Assembly (NCBI GenBank): GCA_037127255.1
Contig: JBANSL010000003.1
Span: forward strand, 47,803,814-47,867,813
DNA: 64,000 nt
Origin: Persicaria tinctoria
Taxonomy: Eukaryota > Streptophyta > Magnoliopsida > Caryophyllales > Polygonaceae
Reading direction: 5' to 3'
Shown: positions 23,276 to 34,199 of the stretch, in pieces
Layout: the number at the start of each line of letters is the position of its first letter
How positions within the stretch are numbered: the stretch's first letter is position 1
Program-made: the position numbers and the translations under genes
Notes under the pieces: generated by a model
Told to the model about the DNA's origin: nothing
The model's database searches: none
The model's input: only the letters and a program-made list of their open reading frames with translations

Positions 23276-24085
23276 GTACGCAAATATAATTCTTGATTTC
23301 CCACATCTAATTAAACACATACCTATGAATAATTCTTTATTATCAATGAATAGTACCTCTGAACTTGCCGAATAGTCTATAAAATGAATTGGCAGAATTA
23401 GTGAAAATCAACTAAATCGAATGTTAAATAATTTCGTCCAAACGAATGTTAAATAGACCGATTCATTCATGCCAAAATTAGTGAAAATAAACTAATTAAA
23501 TCTAGATCTACCATGTTCTCCACCAACTCGTATTGCAAGCTCATTCTGAGGGCTTTGATAATGGATTCCAACGCCTTCTCTTTTGTTGCACCCCTGAGCA
23601 ATTGAAGGAAAAGCCAAAAATTAATCATAGACTTGATGAAAATTGAGTTCTAACCGTCAATTGAGGGGAAAGCCCTAAATTTTATTCCCTAGATTAAGGA
23701 TGGAATGATGGATATGCCGCCATCTTCCACCCTCCATTAAAGAAGCCCCTCCATTGTAGAAGTCATCCTCGCCATATTGAGATCTCGCCTCTGACCGCTG
23801 ATCGCTGCCTCCGGCCACCAACAACCACAAACTCCGCCTCTTCCACGCCCTATCGCCCTTCGTCCATTCGCCCTTCTCTTTCTCTCGATCTCCTCTATGG
23901 AAGCAATTATAGGATAGGGTTAGGTTTGAATTACACGCGTTTGTTTTTAACGTGAGATTGTATTTTTTTAACTTTTAATTATTAATTAATCCAAATAATC
24001 AAATAATCTCAGCCTTCTATTTTACTTGATCAACGCTTCAGATTTGTTAACATTTAACACCGTAAGACTCGTTAATATTTGATCC
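23276..24085. other. Unassigned non-coding DNA
   Basis: No gene or element terminus recognised. 23700-23900 is richer in C and in CCTCC strings, like a plant 5'-leader, but no open frame of note follows on either strand. A short TA repeat ends it near 24110. Confidence 0.35.
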
Positions 24086-24483
24086 ATACTTTATATATAT
24101 ATATATATACCTTGTATTTATGGAAGATGTTCTAACAAATGGAATTGACCGTCTTGCGTTGTAATATGTTATAAGAATTCTTCGATCCATTCAAGTAAGT
24201 GACTTTTCCCGGGTGCGCGGTTGCTGTCTTCTTTCTAGCCTTTTGTTTAAGATTGGTAGTTGTTCCTTTTATAGCACCACCTTTCCTTTTCTTCTCTTTT
24301 AGCAGCCTCCCATTGTAGGCCAGCTGAAGGCCGAACAAACTAGTTCAAGCCCGCTTCTGATCTCAACAATGACATCTCAACTATTGTAATCCGTAGGCTA
24401 AGAGGAAAGAACCTGAAACCTCGGAGCTCTTGGCATTATTTTCTTTTTCTTTCCTTTCCTATCAGCGTGTTCCGATCCTTTTG

Positions 24484-24556
24484 ATCGATGGCTATATTTC
24501 TAGGAGTGAACCCCATGCGAATAGGAAGCGCATGAATACAAGTTATGCCTTGGAAC
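24484..24556 (+). other. Plastid DNA fragment from upstream of rrn16
   Basis: GATGGCTATATTTCTAGGAG followed by GCGCATGAATACAAGTTATG and CCTTGGAA matches, with several changes, my memory of the conserved leader just upstream of the plastid 16S rRNA gene. No 16S sequence follows. It is a transferred fragment without function here. Confidence 0.65.
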
Positions 24557-24721
24557 ACTAAAACAAAGTGATTCCTTGTTTTCTTTTTGGATTCTGAGGA
24601 TGAGCCGGCCGATCCTAACATCATTTATGAGGATCCGGACGACGAAGCCTAGAGAAAGATGTCTCCGATGCGACTCTCCCGGCTTTTTATATTGTTTTTT
24701 TTTACAGGTTCGGTCAGGATG

Positions 24722-24985
24722 GACGAAAGAGAGATGCATTCTATAAGTCAAAAGCACGTCCCCAAGGAACTTTTTGAGCATTGCGTATATAGGAAGCATC
24801 ATAAACGAAGCTTCAAGGTCGGGAGTCACACTAGTAAATGCATACTTTACTACATTCACTCGGATTTATGGGGCCCATCTCGCACTAAATCATGTGGAGG
24901 TGCATCATACTTAATATCTTTCAGTGATGATTACTCAAGGTATTATTATCGCTTAACGCTTGTGCTAAGCTATAAGAATTCCTGC
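24722..24985 (+). pseudogene. Copia integrase fragment
   Basis: An open frame reads HVPKELFEHCVYRKHH, then YIHSDLWGPSRTKSCGGASY and SFSDDYSRYYYR. This matches the zinc-binding end and first catalytic aspartate (HSDLWGP) of Ty1/copia integrase. It stops after the DDYSR motif; nothing downstream continues the domain. It is distinct from the copia at 5884-8637. Confidence 0.8.
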
Positions 24986-25733
24986 ACTATTGATCTAATC
25001 TAATAATGTGCCATTTCCTCTAGCCTAGCAGCTTAGCGAATTCATTTCCTCTTTCTTTTTCAACCAAAAATACGGGGAAAATGAAACAATGGCACAATTG
25101 GTACTCTTATGGATACGAAAAAAAAGGATCAATTTGGATTCAATTGTCTACTGCTCCTATCAGAAACTGGATTGACTACGGATTCGAACCATAGCACATG
25201 GGTTCATAAAATCGTACGATTTTCCCGATATAAATCAAGCGGGTTTTACATGAAGAAGATTTGGCTCAACATGCTCTATTTGATACATTCATTTCTTAAG
25301 TACGCGGGGATACTAGACTAGAAATATCATAAGAGAATAAAGTCGCGGATTGCAGCTATGCCACAAGGCTACCCAAGTTCATAGACCTTCATTACAATCG
25401 TGAAAATTGGTTGACTGTCTATCTGAGTAGAAGATCGAAAATGATGGGCTCGGCTACTCGATCCAGATATCTGAAAAACCTTATATCTTCAATGAATAGG
25501 AAAGCTTATTCAACTATAGCAAAGATTAGTTTATGCTTGGCTGGGATCGATGCAACAACCTTCTTCCATCCGATATAGAGGGAGGGCAGGGCTTTTGATT
25601 TTTTCATGTTGTCAAAGAGTTGAACAATGGTTTTCTATCTCTATCTTTCTGTCATGCTCTTCTTCTTCGCTTGAGGACTAGAAACGATAGTAGTGGCTTT
25701 CCTTTTTCCTTTATCCACAAATCATTGTTGAAG

Positions 25734-26174
25734 GGTTGGTGCTATCCGCGTGTATGGTGTGTATCATCCTCGTTGAAGGATTGGTGCTATCCGCATGTAT
25801 GGTGTGTGTGTGTGTGTGTCGATTCTCGTCATAGGATTGGTGCTATTAAGCATCCACAAGCCCCCTCCTTGTGCCTCTAAGTAGTCCGCTTAGTTGTGTA
25901 AGGTTGTAGAGTTGGGTTACATAGTCATTGTTATTGGTTCTTGGTCATCGAATCAAGGGTCCTTAGCTTGTTCTATATAGATCACCTCACCCCACTAGCA
26001 TGTCTTGCATCTTATTTCAATTTCGTGTGTTTTCTTATACATTGCAGCCGCATCTTGTTGAGTCTTGTTCATCAATTTCGAGTCTTTCATAGTTCTTGCA
26101 TCAATCGTGCTCTTTTCTTGCATTTGAGTCTTGATTGTCGAAGATCGAGCCTTTCTATGGCTAACCCCATATCA
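25734..26174 (+). repeat. Partial LTR related to the LTR at 28412-29179
   Basis: From about 25834 the order CATCCACAAGCCCCCTC, GGTTGTAGAGTTGGGTTACATAG, TTCTATATAGA, ATTGTCGAAGATC and CTAACCCCATATCA parallels 28735-29179 and ends at the equivalent TATCA. The left end is preceded by three short repeats of GGATTGGTGCTAT spaced about 60 bp apart. Upstream LTR sequence is missing, so it is a truncated copy. Confidence 0.65.
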
Positions 26175-26429
26175 GAAACCTTATTTTTGCTTGAGGCTCA
26201 AGACTTGTAGTCCTTATAAATAGGGATCATTGTTAACCCAAATAGATATGAGTTTCCGCTCTCTTCTCTCCGCCTCTCTTCTCTATTCTCCTTTATACTT
26301 CTAGTTTATAATAGTTTTCACAATTTGTTAAAAGTAAGCCACAATCTCACAGGAAATAGGTATTTACATTTCACTTGTTAATACAGTAAAGTGCTTTAAT
26401 CTGAGATGAACTTAACAAGCTATGAGGTT
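26175..26429. other. Short spacer, probable 3' flank of the DNAJ pseudogene
   Basis: Non-coding. It lies downstream of the stop codon of the minus-strand DNAJ reading frame and may include its former 3' untranslated region. No polyadenylation signal is assigned. Confidence 0.35.
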
Positions 26430-27905
26430 TTAACTCAGTATTCTCCGCAGGTCAGATAGCTCTTCGACGGAGAGCTGCTTTGGGAACTTGACTTCACACT
26501 TGATTATGAAGTTCCCCCTCTTGAGCGGCTCTTTTGACACAGGTATGCCTTCATTTTCAATCATGATTTCATGCCCTGGTCTCACGATTTCTTTGATGCC
26601 GATGTTCAGACTCCTTTCGTCTAGAGTGGTGAGGGTGAGAGTCTTCCCTGCAAGCGCAGTTAGTAGCGATATTCTCTGGTCTATCATGAGATCGTTCTCG
26701 TCCCTCCTGAAAACAGTGTGAGGCTTTTCATCTATCACAAAGATCAGATCTCCTGGAGTTGATCCCGGGTCTTGGTTGCCTTTCCCCGGGAAGAAAAATT
26801 TTGTGCGTTTCTTCCACCCAGGTTTGATATCGATACCTAAGACCTCCCCCATATGCATTACCATGATCAATGCGGATTGGATGCAGCAATCGCAACATAA
26901 GTATATACAGAGATGCAGTAATCACAAATGTGCTATCGTCGGATTGAATGACCTTAAAGTGAATTCTTCAAAAATTAAAGCAAAATTCAATAAATACGAG
27001 AGTAATATGAATGAGTTGCGATCACTTACCCAGAGTCATCCAAAACCATCCTGGATATCTTCATCTTTCTTTTAGATCCCTTATACAATTCCTCCAAGGT
27101 ACATGCAAGCTGCGTCTCCACCGCCTCCGCTTTCCTCGCACTCGGACGGCTACTATTCGCGCAATTTCTCCTCCCGTCCCCGAAGAACTCCTCAAATAGA
27201 TCCTTGGCATTAGGTGGATTTAAGCAGAACGACTCCCCCTTGGCGTTGCGAGTGGTGGGGGGCGACGAGACGTTGTAGAAGTCGTCGGATTTAAGTGTCT
27301 TCTTGCCGTAGAGATCGTAGAGAGGCGGATCCTCTTTAGGTCCAGTGGTGGCAGTCTCCCCTCAAATCGAAAATGAAATTTAACATACATATTCCTCTCG
27401 TCGATAGCTTCGATTTGATATACTATAAGCTCAAATCCGATATCTGAGCAAAAAGTTATAAACGTTTCAAACTTCAACACTGAATTACAATATTTTCTAC
27501 ATCATTTACCAAACCGATATATTTTTATTGTAATTATCATTTATTAATTTCATATCTTAATAATATAATTATATCCGAGAACTTTAAATTAGGAGGTTAT
27601 GTTGAAATATTTGAAAACCATGAAATAAATCATGCAAGTTCAGGTTACATAATATTGATGCTTTTTCTAAAAAGAAAAATTAGGGTTTAATTTTACATAC
27701 AATATTTTTTTTGTCGTAATTTTTCGTCCCCTCAACCAACAAGTTCAAAAGTGCCAGATCATCTGGCGCTTCTGCGCGTCGCAGTACGTTGTAGGCCTCG
27801 CATATCTGGTTGAACTTGGACTCCGCGATCTGCTTAGTCTCGCTGGGGTGCTTGTCCGGGTGCCACCTCATCGCCAGATTCTTGTAAGATCTCCTCAGCT
27901 CCTGT
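26430..27905 (-). pseudogene. DNAJ/HSP40 class B co-chaperone, 5'-truncated pseudogene
   Basis: There are three exon blocks on the minus strand. Block 1 (27905 to about 27740) encodes the J domain from helix II on: AMRWHPDKHPS with the HPD motif that stimulates HSP70 ATPase, then KFNQICEAYNVL. Block 2 (about 27365 to 27030) encodes DPPLYDLYGKKTLKS, KDLFEEFFGD and TQLACTLEELYKGSKRKMKI, ending at a good donor (GG, GTAAGTG). Block 3 (about 26860 to 26430) encodes the C-terminal substrate-binding and dimerisation part (GIDIKPGWKKRTKFFFPGKG, DLIFVIDEKPH, KEPLKRGNFIIKCEVKFP) to its stop. Defects: helix I of the J domain and the start are absent because an antisense LTR abuts codon 1 of block 1; the frame shifts near 27783; no clean acceptor is visible for block 3. 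Once a cytosolic DNAJB-type protein, now probably non-functional. Confidence 0.88.
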
Positions 27906-28178
27906 TGTAGGAGGAAATTGAGTTCAAAATATAAGAATATAAATCAAAACAGATCTTGCCCACGCAAATAATTACAAGACTCCATCCCGATTGTAGCAAC
28001 AGGAAGTCAGGATCGATCTTCGAGGAAGCTGGTCAGCGGATCTCAGGTAGCGGATGAATCTCACGGGCAGAAGTCGACTCCAGAGTACTTGACCTCGACC
28101 AAGGGTGGCCGACAGGGGTCCAACACAATCGAATTCGAGCAAAAAAGCGTCACTGGTGGTGGTCGACGTCGACTAAGT
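27906..28178 (-). repeat. Antisense LTR end of the Athila-like family
   Basis: On the minus strand this matches the R/U5 end of the LTRs of B and C: GATCCGCTGA, CTTCCTCG, GATCGATCCTGACTTCC, GTCTTGTAATTATTTGCGTG, and finally CTCAATTTCCTCCTACAACA at the terminus. It contains two palindrome units (ATCGAATTCGAG and GGTCGACGTCGACT). The LTR terminus lies exactly at the 5' edge of the DNAJ J-domain block. The other end is truncated. Confidence 0.8.
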
Positions 28179-28384
28179 GTTGATGCGGGACCATCTTCTA
28201 CAACTCCGGACACACCAATCATTCTTGGAGAAGGACCTATGACTCGAGCTAGAGCTAAGAAGCTTCAGAGAGACTCATTCAACTTTGGGAGTCGTGCTTT
28301 GTTCTCAAGCGCGGTTCAACTCCCCGAGCCTACATTGAAGACCTATATGTGCATAGGGATTCAAGAAGAAGCCGATCCACCTTA
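28089..28384 (+). pseudogene. C-terminal tail of a gypsy-type polyprotein, chimeric 5' end
   Basis: The open frame ends in a segment with PDTPIILGEGPMTRARAKKL. The GPMTRARAKK motif is characteristic of the C terminus of many plant gypsy polyproteins, just before the 3' LTR, and an LTR does start 28 bases after the stop. The first ~30 codons lie within the antisense LTR end, so the frame as a whole is a fusion by rearrangement. No integrase, RNase H or reverse transcriptase is present upstream. Confidence 0.6.
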
Positions 28385-28411
28385 GTCATAGGACTGTCGA
28401 ATATGCCTAAG

Positions 28412-29179
28412 TGTTGGGGCTCTATTTTATTACTATTTTTAGTATTAATTTTACTTAAGTTATTTTAGGAAACATTAAGGTTATTTTTATTAATTCCATT
28501 AGATGGTAGTTTTATCTTTTCTATCATTAAACTCGGCCCAACAGCCTTACATGGCCTATATATGCCGAGTTCCCTTCATGTATTTCGATAGGAACATATT
28601 GAATAGAATTAGTCTTCTCAAATTGGGTCAAACACATTGAGTGGTTATCGATTGAATAGAGTTGTGCTCTTCAATTGTCGAATTGGTTTGTCTTAGCTTG
28701 GTTTGTTTTGTGTTCATCAACTTCGTAAGACTTGGTGATCCTAGTATCCACGAGCCCCCTCGTTATGCCTCCAAGTTGTCCAGCTTGGTTGTGTAGGGTT
28801 GTAGAGGTGGGTTATATAGTCATTGGTATTGGTTCCTACCCTCTTAAGAGGCCTGTGGTCCTTATCTTATTCTATATAGACCGACTCAGTCCTTATCGGT
28901 CGTGTCTTTCAATTCTTGCATTCAATTTCGAGTCTTTATTAATAAATATCGAGTCTTTATTTCTGTCTTGTTTGGTCGACATCGAGTGCCTCTGTTCTTG
29001 GTGTTTCTTGCGTCGAGTTCTTGAAGTCTTGTTGCGTTCTTGTTGAGTCTTGGTCGATTCTTGGCTTTCTTGTCGAGAATCTTGCTGTTCTTGTTTGTTC
29101 TTTATTGTTCTTGCTTTCGTTCTTTAGTTTCTTGTTTGATTGTCGAAGATCAGGCTATCCTGCGGCTAACCCCGTATCA
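28412..29179 (+). repeat. LTR of a second gypsy-type element (~768 bp)
   Basis: It begins TGTTGGGGCTC and ends CCCCGTATCA, with a TATA box in GGCCTATATATGCC near 28554. It is preceded by a polyprotein C-terminal motif (expected before a 3' LTR) and followed by ATTGGCATCAGATC, which resembles a primer-binding site (expected after a 5' LTR). One TCGACATCGAG palindrome unit occurs near 28980. A partial copy is at 25834-26174. Confidence 0.6.
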
Positions 29180-29407
29180 AATTGGCATCAGATCAGTTTT
29201 GGTTTCCGACATCAACATTGATTCTCTTTCTTTTCCTAAAAACAAAAACACAAAAATAGGATTTTTAAATCCTAATTTTAATTGTCGAAGATCAGGCCAT
29301 TCTGTATTGATTATTGCACTAATCTTGATTTTGTGATTGTTTGTGGTTGCATAGCCTAAACATAAAGCCTAGACGAGACCGTGGAGTCGACCAAAGTGGT
29401 GCGCACA
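29180..29407. other. Remnant leader after the 768-bp LTR
   Basis: Non-coding. It has a PBS-like ATTGGCATCAGA at its start and a repeat of TTGTCGAAGATCAGGC (near 29281) that also occurs at the end of the preceding LTR (near 29141). It ends where the LTR of element D begins. Confidence 0.4.
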
Positions 29408-29921
29408 TGTAAAGGCTCGGTTTTTTAAATCCTAATTTTCGGAAGAATAAATTAAAAATGAATTTAAATCGGATTTAATTAGAATATTTCAAGGAAAACT
29501 CGTCTTTAAATTACTAAATCGAAATTGAAACTCTTAAAGCGGATTCCGGTAAAATTTTGAAATTTATGCAAAATAGGTTTTATTCCGCTTTCATACATCG
29601 AGAATTGGAAAATGATGTTCGGATTTCATTATTAAAATCGGATTGGAAAATTTAATATGTGGATTGATCGAGTCGAGATAAGGTCGAGAGAGCGGGTTTT
29701 AGGATTTAATTCCGGGTATTTTGAATTTTTTTTATTCTTGGCACCACTATTGTTTTCCCCTTCATTCTGCCTTCTTTCTCCTCAGTCAAAGTCGATGTGG
29801 CACTCCACTTTCCTCCTTCCAATTCTAGCAAAACCACACCATCTTCAAACTCCTTGCCTCACATTAGGGTGTCTTCATTTTTTGCTAAAGATTAAACATC
29901 ACCACACCCCATTCAGAGGCT
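29408..29921 (+). repeat. Element D LTR, first piece
   Basis: It starts TGTAAAGGCTCGG, the inverted counterpart (with changes) of CCTGGGCCGTTACA at 61891-61904. The AT-rich text with TTTTAAATCCTAATTTTCGG and repeated 'AATCGGATT' is typical of long LTRs of Tekay/Del-like gypsy elements. It is interrupted at 29921 by element B; the sequence continues at 50397. Confidence 0.6.
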
Positions 29922-31992
29922 TGTTGTGAGCTGAATCTGCCATGTTTTACACTTACATTTATATCGATTTCTGCATACATTTCATTCATTTAGGCTAAGA
30001 TAGTACATAATCTATGTAGCTTATGTTTATTTGCCAAATTATGGAGTCTACACCAGTTTCTGTTTAAATTCGCAGAATTCGAGGCATTTTACAGCAACTC
30101 TAAGGAAGGTCGGAAAAGCTCAGAAAACCACTACAGAAGTCCAAGGTCAAAGCAGCAGCGGAACCAGTCGAATCAAGCTGAGAGCCAAGGTTACTCGATC
30201 TCGAGTGGACCTTACTCGATCTCGACGAACATGTCCGAGCACAAGCCTTGTCGACTAAGAGCAAAGTCGAGAGCCAGATCAACCTGACTCCGGGAGCCTA
30301 CTCGATCTTGAGTACCACTAGTCAAGATCGACTACACCTCAGCACCATACCCGGAGTCGACGAAGCTGTGCCAAGCCGAGGACGAAGACGCTGAGCAACC
30401 CTACTCGATCTCGATGAGACCTTGTCGAGATCGACGAGCCACCCTGCGCCAGTCCAAGTCCATGCCGAGGAGGAGTCATCGACATCACCAGAGAGCCGTC
30501 CTCGACCACCACCCTAGTAGATCTCGAGGACCAGCTAGTCGAGATCGACGACGCCCAGGAGCCCAGATCCGAGCCTGGTCGAGCAGAGTCACCCGAGAAG
30601 TCCAGTCGACGACGAATCGTAGTCGAGATCGACAAACCCTTGTCGAGATCTAGTAGACCAGATTCCAGAAACGCGTCGACGTGAGCAGTCCGAGTAGAGT
30701 TGGGAATCCTTGGGCACGAAGGAAGTCGAGTTGGCTGAGATTCTATCGAGATCTATCATCATCTATCCATGGAAGGGAGATCTATCAACAGGAAGACATA
30801 TTACCTAGTTTAGATTTATCTTTTCCTTTAATGATTTAATTCCCTTGTTGCATTTATTTATCCTTAAGCATTTTAGATATAATTTTAGATATAGATAGGA
30901 GATTTTATCCTTAATTAGCAAGGAATAGAAGACTATAAATAAAGCCCTAGGGGCTGAGCATTAGGCATCTTATTCCAATTCAGAAAGACAACCAATTTCA
31001 TTCAAGTAAGTAGGAGTTCTAAGGTTTTTAAGGTTTTGGCTTTCAACGAAAGTTGATTGCCGGGATTGTAAAGGCTTTGAATTTAGTTTAATGCAAGTTT
31101 CTTTTTATACATCAATGTCTGCTATTGCGATGAGGCGTGAGTAGTCCACCCACTTCTGGGGTTGAGGTGAGCCCGACGGGGGCCATGTGAGGTGATGCGG
31201 TAAAGGTCAGATCTTGTTATGCAATTCATCTTCTATCCCTATGAGCATGATTCTTTTGAGAGAGTTGAAGGTGACCCTTGTTTGTGTTATTGAAGCGAAA
31301 GTGATCTTAATGCAACTTGGATTAATTATGTGAAAAGGGTTAGTAACAATTAGGGTTTATGAAAAAGCCTCTATATGCCTATTTGTTAATAACGAAAGTT
31401 ATTTTGATGGAAAGCATGATCTTTTGTGCCTTTATGTGTTACTTTGCATGGTTATCGTTTTGGTGTTGATACCCTGGTCTTGGAAGTCTTTTATTATATT
31501 GATTTATTTCGTCGAAAATCTGAGTTTGTGCTCGAAAATTTGCAATTTAAAGTTTCTGTCCCCCAGTCGACATAGAGTAGAGCTTGTCGAGATCGATTAG
31601 GACTGTAGTCGATCTCCAGTACGGTTTGTCTAGGTCGAGTTGAGCTCTTACCTTCTGTTGTCGATTTTCTGCTGTCCGTTGTCGATCTCGAGTGCCCTTT
31701 TGTCGAGATCGAGTGCCTCTGCTTTGCTTTGTTCTTTACTTTCGTTTGCTATTTTCTGTCTTTGCTTTGTCTTTTCTGCTTTTATTTCTGTCTTTCTGTT
31801 TCTGTCTTTTCTGTTGCTTCTGTGAGAATTTATTGCTACCTAAGAACTGCTGACGTGCTTTCTCGTGGATTCGATCCTGACAACCTTCTACTACAACGGG
31901 AGGAAGTCTTGTATTTATTTGCTGAGACAGGGAAGTCAGTCTGATCTATACTTTATATTTATTTCATACTTGACCATCCTCCTGCAACAACA
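29922..31992 (+). repeat. 5' LTR of element B (2071 bp)
   Basis: It starts TGTTGTGAGCTGAATCTGCC and ends CTCCTGCAACAACA, with terminal inverted TGTTGT/ACAACA. Palindrome clusters lie at about 30185-30655 and 31565-31715, mostly TCGATCTCGA and its reverse complement TCGAGATCGA. It should act as promoter and supply the polyadenylation signal. Confidence 0.92.
30934..30941 (+). promoter_or_regulatory. TATA box of element B 5' LTR
   Basis: TATAAATA in the context GACTATAAATAAAGCCC. The same box is conserved in element C (51782-51789 and about 58545-58552) and, altered, in A. Transcription would start roughly 30 bp downstream. Confidence 0.65.
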
Positions 31993-31995
31993 AAT

Positions 31996-32013
31996 TGGCG
32001 TCGTTGTCGGGGA
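31996..32013 (+). promoter_or_regulatory. Primer-binding site of element B (tRNA-Asp type)
   Basis: TGGCGTCGTTGTCGGGGA, three bases after the LTR. It is complementary to the 3' end of plant tRNA-Asp except for two C-to-T changes at CpG-like positions, consistent with ageing of the copy after insertion. Confidence 0.85.
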
Positions 32014-32075
32014 AGCTATCAATCGCGCATTAGGTTGTCAGTTCTCACTTTTTCTTTGAGTTAATTTACAGGTGT

Positions 32076-33426
32076 ATGCGCCGTTCTGGTCAACCACCTG
32101 AGTTTGACGACTTAGACGAACCAGAGCGCCTTCTACACATCAGAGCTAAACTACAAAGAGCCATGGCAGCTGCAGAGACACAGGAACAGCTGATCGCAAG
32201 GCTTACAAGGGAATTGGCCGCTAAGGATACCACTATCGCCAATGAAAGGGCAGCGAGGGAGCAAGCAGAAGCTGAGCTTGCCCAGTTCCCAACCACTGCA
32301 GAGGATTATATGCATCCCACTCTCGTCGTGCCTGAATCGGCGATTCTAATCCTTGACAACTCTTTTGAAATTCGCACTCAATTTCTTATAGAGCTTAAAA
32401 ATAATGCCTTTTATGGTAGATTTAATGAGTGTCCTCTTGAACATATTACAAACTTTTCTGACATGTGCCGTACTCTTGCTGAAGGTACAACCCTGGAATA
32501 TGTCAAGATGAAATCTTTTCACTGGTCTCTCGCTGGGCCTGCGCTGAAATGGCTTGAAGGGCTGAAAGCAAGATCACTCACAACCTGGACCCAAGTAGAG
32601 CAAGAGTTTTTGAACAAATTCTTCCCACCCGCCAAAACAGCACATCTCCGCCAGAAAATCACCGCCTTCAAACAGAAGCAAGGGGAACCGCTGGCAAAGG
32701 CATGGAAGCGCTACAAGGAACTTCTGCGATCTTGCCCTACTCATGGACAGCCACCCTACGTCATTCAGGAGATCTTCTTCAACTCTCTTGATCAAGTCAC
32801 TAAGGACAGAATCAACCATTATACTCGCTATGAGAATCTGACAATGCCGCCAAGTGACACATGGGGTGTGCTAGAGAAGCTCACAAACTATGACAACAAG
32901 TATGGGTCTACTGCAACTTATGAAGAGAACCCCTACGCCAGGCCAGCACCATCCATGCCCCTCTATGAGCCTCCTAAAGAGATTGATCCTGATGTAAAAG
33001 AGCAATACTACAGAGACCAGAATAAGAAGCTCCTTAAGCAAGTAAAGTATCTCTCTGTCAACCAGCCTTGTATTGAATGCGGATCGCAACGGCACACAAC
33101 TCCTGAGTGGCCACACACAGAGCAAGTCAGGATGGGAGAGCATCATGAGGAGATAGCTTACGCAGGGGGTCCCAATCGCTACATAGGGGACCAAAGGTTT
33201 CAACAACCACAATGGAACCAAGGTGTCCCTAGGAACCCCCCGCCCTACAGAGCTCCAGGACATCCGGAAAGGGACCAGAAAAAGGATGATATACAGACAG
33301 TCCTGGAGGAAATACGGAGGAACCACTCAGAAACTAGGCAATCCTTCAACTCCGTCTATACTCAGATGCAAGGAGTCAACTCTAGGCTTGGAGAAATTGA
33401 TATATGGAGAAAATCAGTTGATACAC
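32076..33426 (+). CDS. Element B gag, N-terminal and capsid part (interrupted)
   Basis: About 450 codons are open from ATG 32076 (MRRSGQPPEFDDLDEPERLL) to the insert. There is a coiled-coil-like N terminus (residues 18-70, rich in A, E, R and Q), then the retrotransposon gag capsid domain (FEIRTQFLIELKNNAFYGRF, LEHITNFSDMCRTLAEG, LKWLEGL, FFPPAKTAHLRQKITAFKQ). A CCHC knuckle CIECGSQRHTTPEW has tryptophan in place of the last cysteine, so the fourth zinc ligand is lost. A basic, proline-rich tail follows. The protein would form the virus-like particle and bind element RNA. The reading frame is broken at 33427 by the TRIM LTR and resumes in sense at 44847. The start is supported by its short distance from the primer site. 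Confidence 0.88.
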
Positions 33427-33892
33427 TGTAACACCCCGTCCCACATCGGATATCATAAGGATGTTGGGAGTGATTTATAAGTAATTCAAGCCCTACCTAT
33501 GTCACAAGAGCTCTTCCTTTTCAGGCTCCAAGTGAGGACAACGGACCTGAGAGGGCTAGGTGGCATGGGCTGGCGCCTCTTAAGACCCCGGGTCTTACAG
33601 ATGGTATCAGAGCCAGGTTCCGGGCTCGGAGGTGCGCCGACAGTATGCTCGGGTACGCTTCTCCCGGAGGGCAGTCCCTTGGGCCCGACGGGGTCGTCAG
33701 TGCTTTAAGTGGGGGAGATTGTAACACCCCGTCCCACATCGGATATCATAAGGATGTTGGGAGTCATTTATAAGTGATTCAAGCCCTACCTATGTCACAA
33801 GAGCTCTTCCTTTTCAGGCTCCAAGTGAGGACAACGGACCTGAGAGGGCTAGGTGGCATGGGCTGGCGCCTCTTAAGACCCCGAGTCTTACA
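33427..33892 (+). mobile_element. TRIM (miniature LTR retrotransposon), 466 bp
   Basis: There are two nearly identical 173-bp LTRs (33427-33599 and 33720-33892), starting TGTAACACCCCGTCCCACAT and ending GTCTTACA. Between them are a primer-binding site (TGGTATCAGAGC, 33602-33613, initiator tRNA-Met type), about 95 bp of GC-rich DNA and a polypurine tract (AAGTGGGGGAGA). It encodes no protein and would need another element's enzymes. The 5S-like box expected of the Cassandra TRIM family is absent, so this is a different family. Confidence 0.92.
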
Positions 33893-34199
33893 GATATAAA
33901 TTGTAACTATTGTTTAGGAAATTGAGGTTTCTTTTATTTGAAATGGATAAATAAAAAAACTTAACATTATTCGGTAGAATGTTATAAATTATTCACTGGA
34001 ATTGGGACGTTTTCATCTGAACTGAACGGAAAAAAAAAACATAACAGGGTTCGGTAGAATGTTTCACATTTCACCGAATAATATTTGTGCAAAATACACA
34101 CCCTAAGGGGTGTGCACTCTGGAACCACTCCCTATATCCACACCACTATAAAGATGGTGGAGGCTAATTAAAATCCCAGTCGTTGGTTACTTATATGTA
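33893..34199. other. Unassigned DNA right of the TRIM
   Basis: Non-coding A-T rich sequence with two ATTCGGTAGAATGTT repeats (about 33970 and 34050). No terminus or gene recognised. Confidence 0.35.

Larger units (their letters stand above)
24100..25620. other. Organelle-derived-looking mosaic (NUMT/NUPT candidate)
   Basis: This stretch differs in texture from its neighbours. It contains a plastid 16S-leader match, a copia integrase piece and sequence with the look of plant mitochondrial intergenic DNA (for example GAACCTGAAACCTCGGAG). At 25170-25195 the minus strand has a tRNA T-arm-like string (GGTTCGAATCC), but I could not fold a full tRNA. Plant mitochondrial genomes are known to carry both plastid pieces and copia fragments, so one mitochondrial insertion could explain the set; independent insertions are possible. 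Confidence 0.45.

Noticed and set aside
25165..25200. tRNA gene on the minus strand
   Set aside because: A T-arm-like GGTTCGAATCC is present but I could not find a matching acceptor stem, D arm and anticodon arm.
33499..33708. 69-codon frame inside the TRIM
   Set aside because: It spans LTR and primer site of a non-coding miniature element; no support as a gene.
33427..33892. Cassandra-type TRIM with embedded 5S RNA
   Set aside because: The LTR lacks any 5S rRNA-like box; only size and primer site agree with TRIMs in general.
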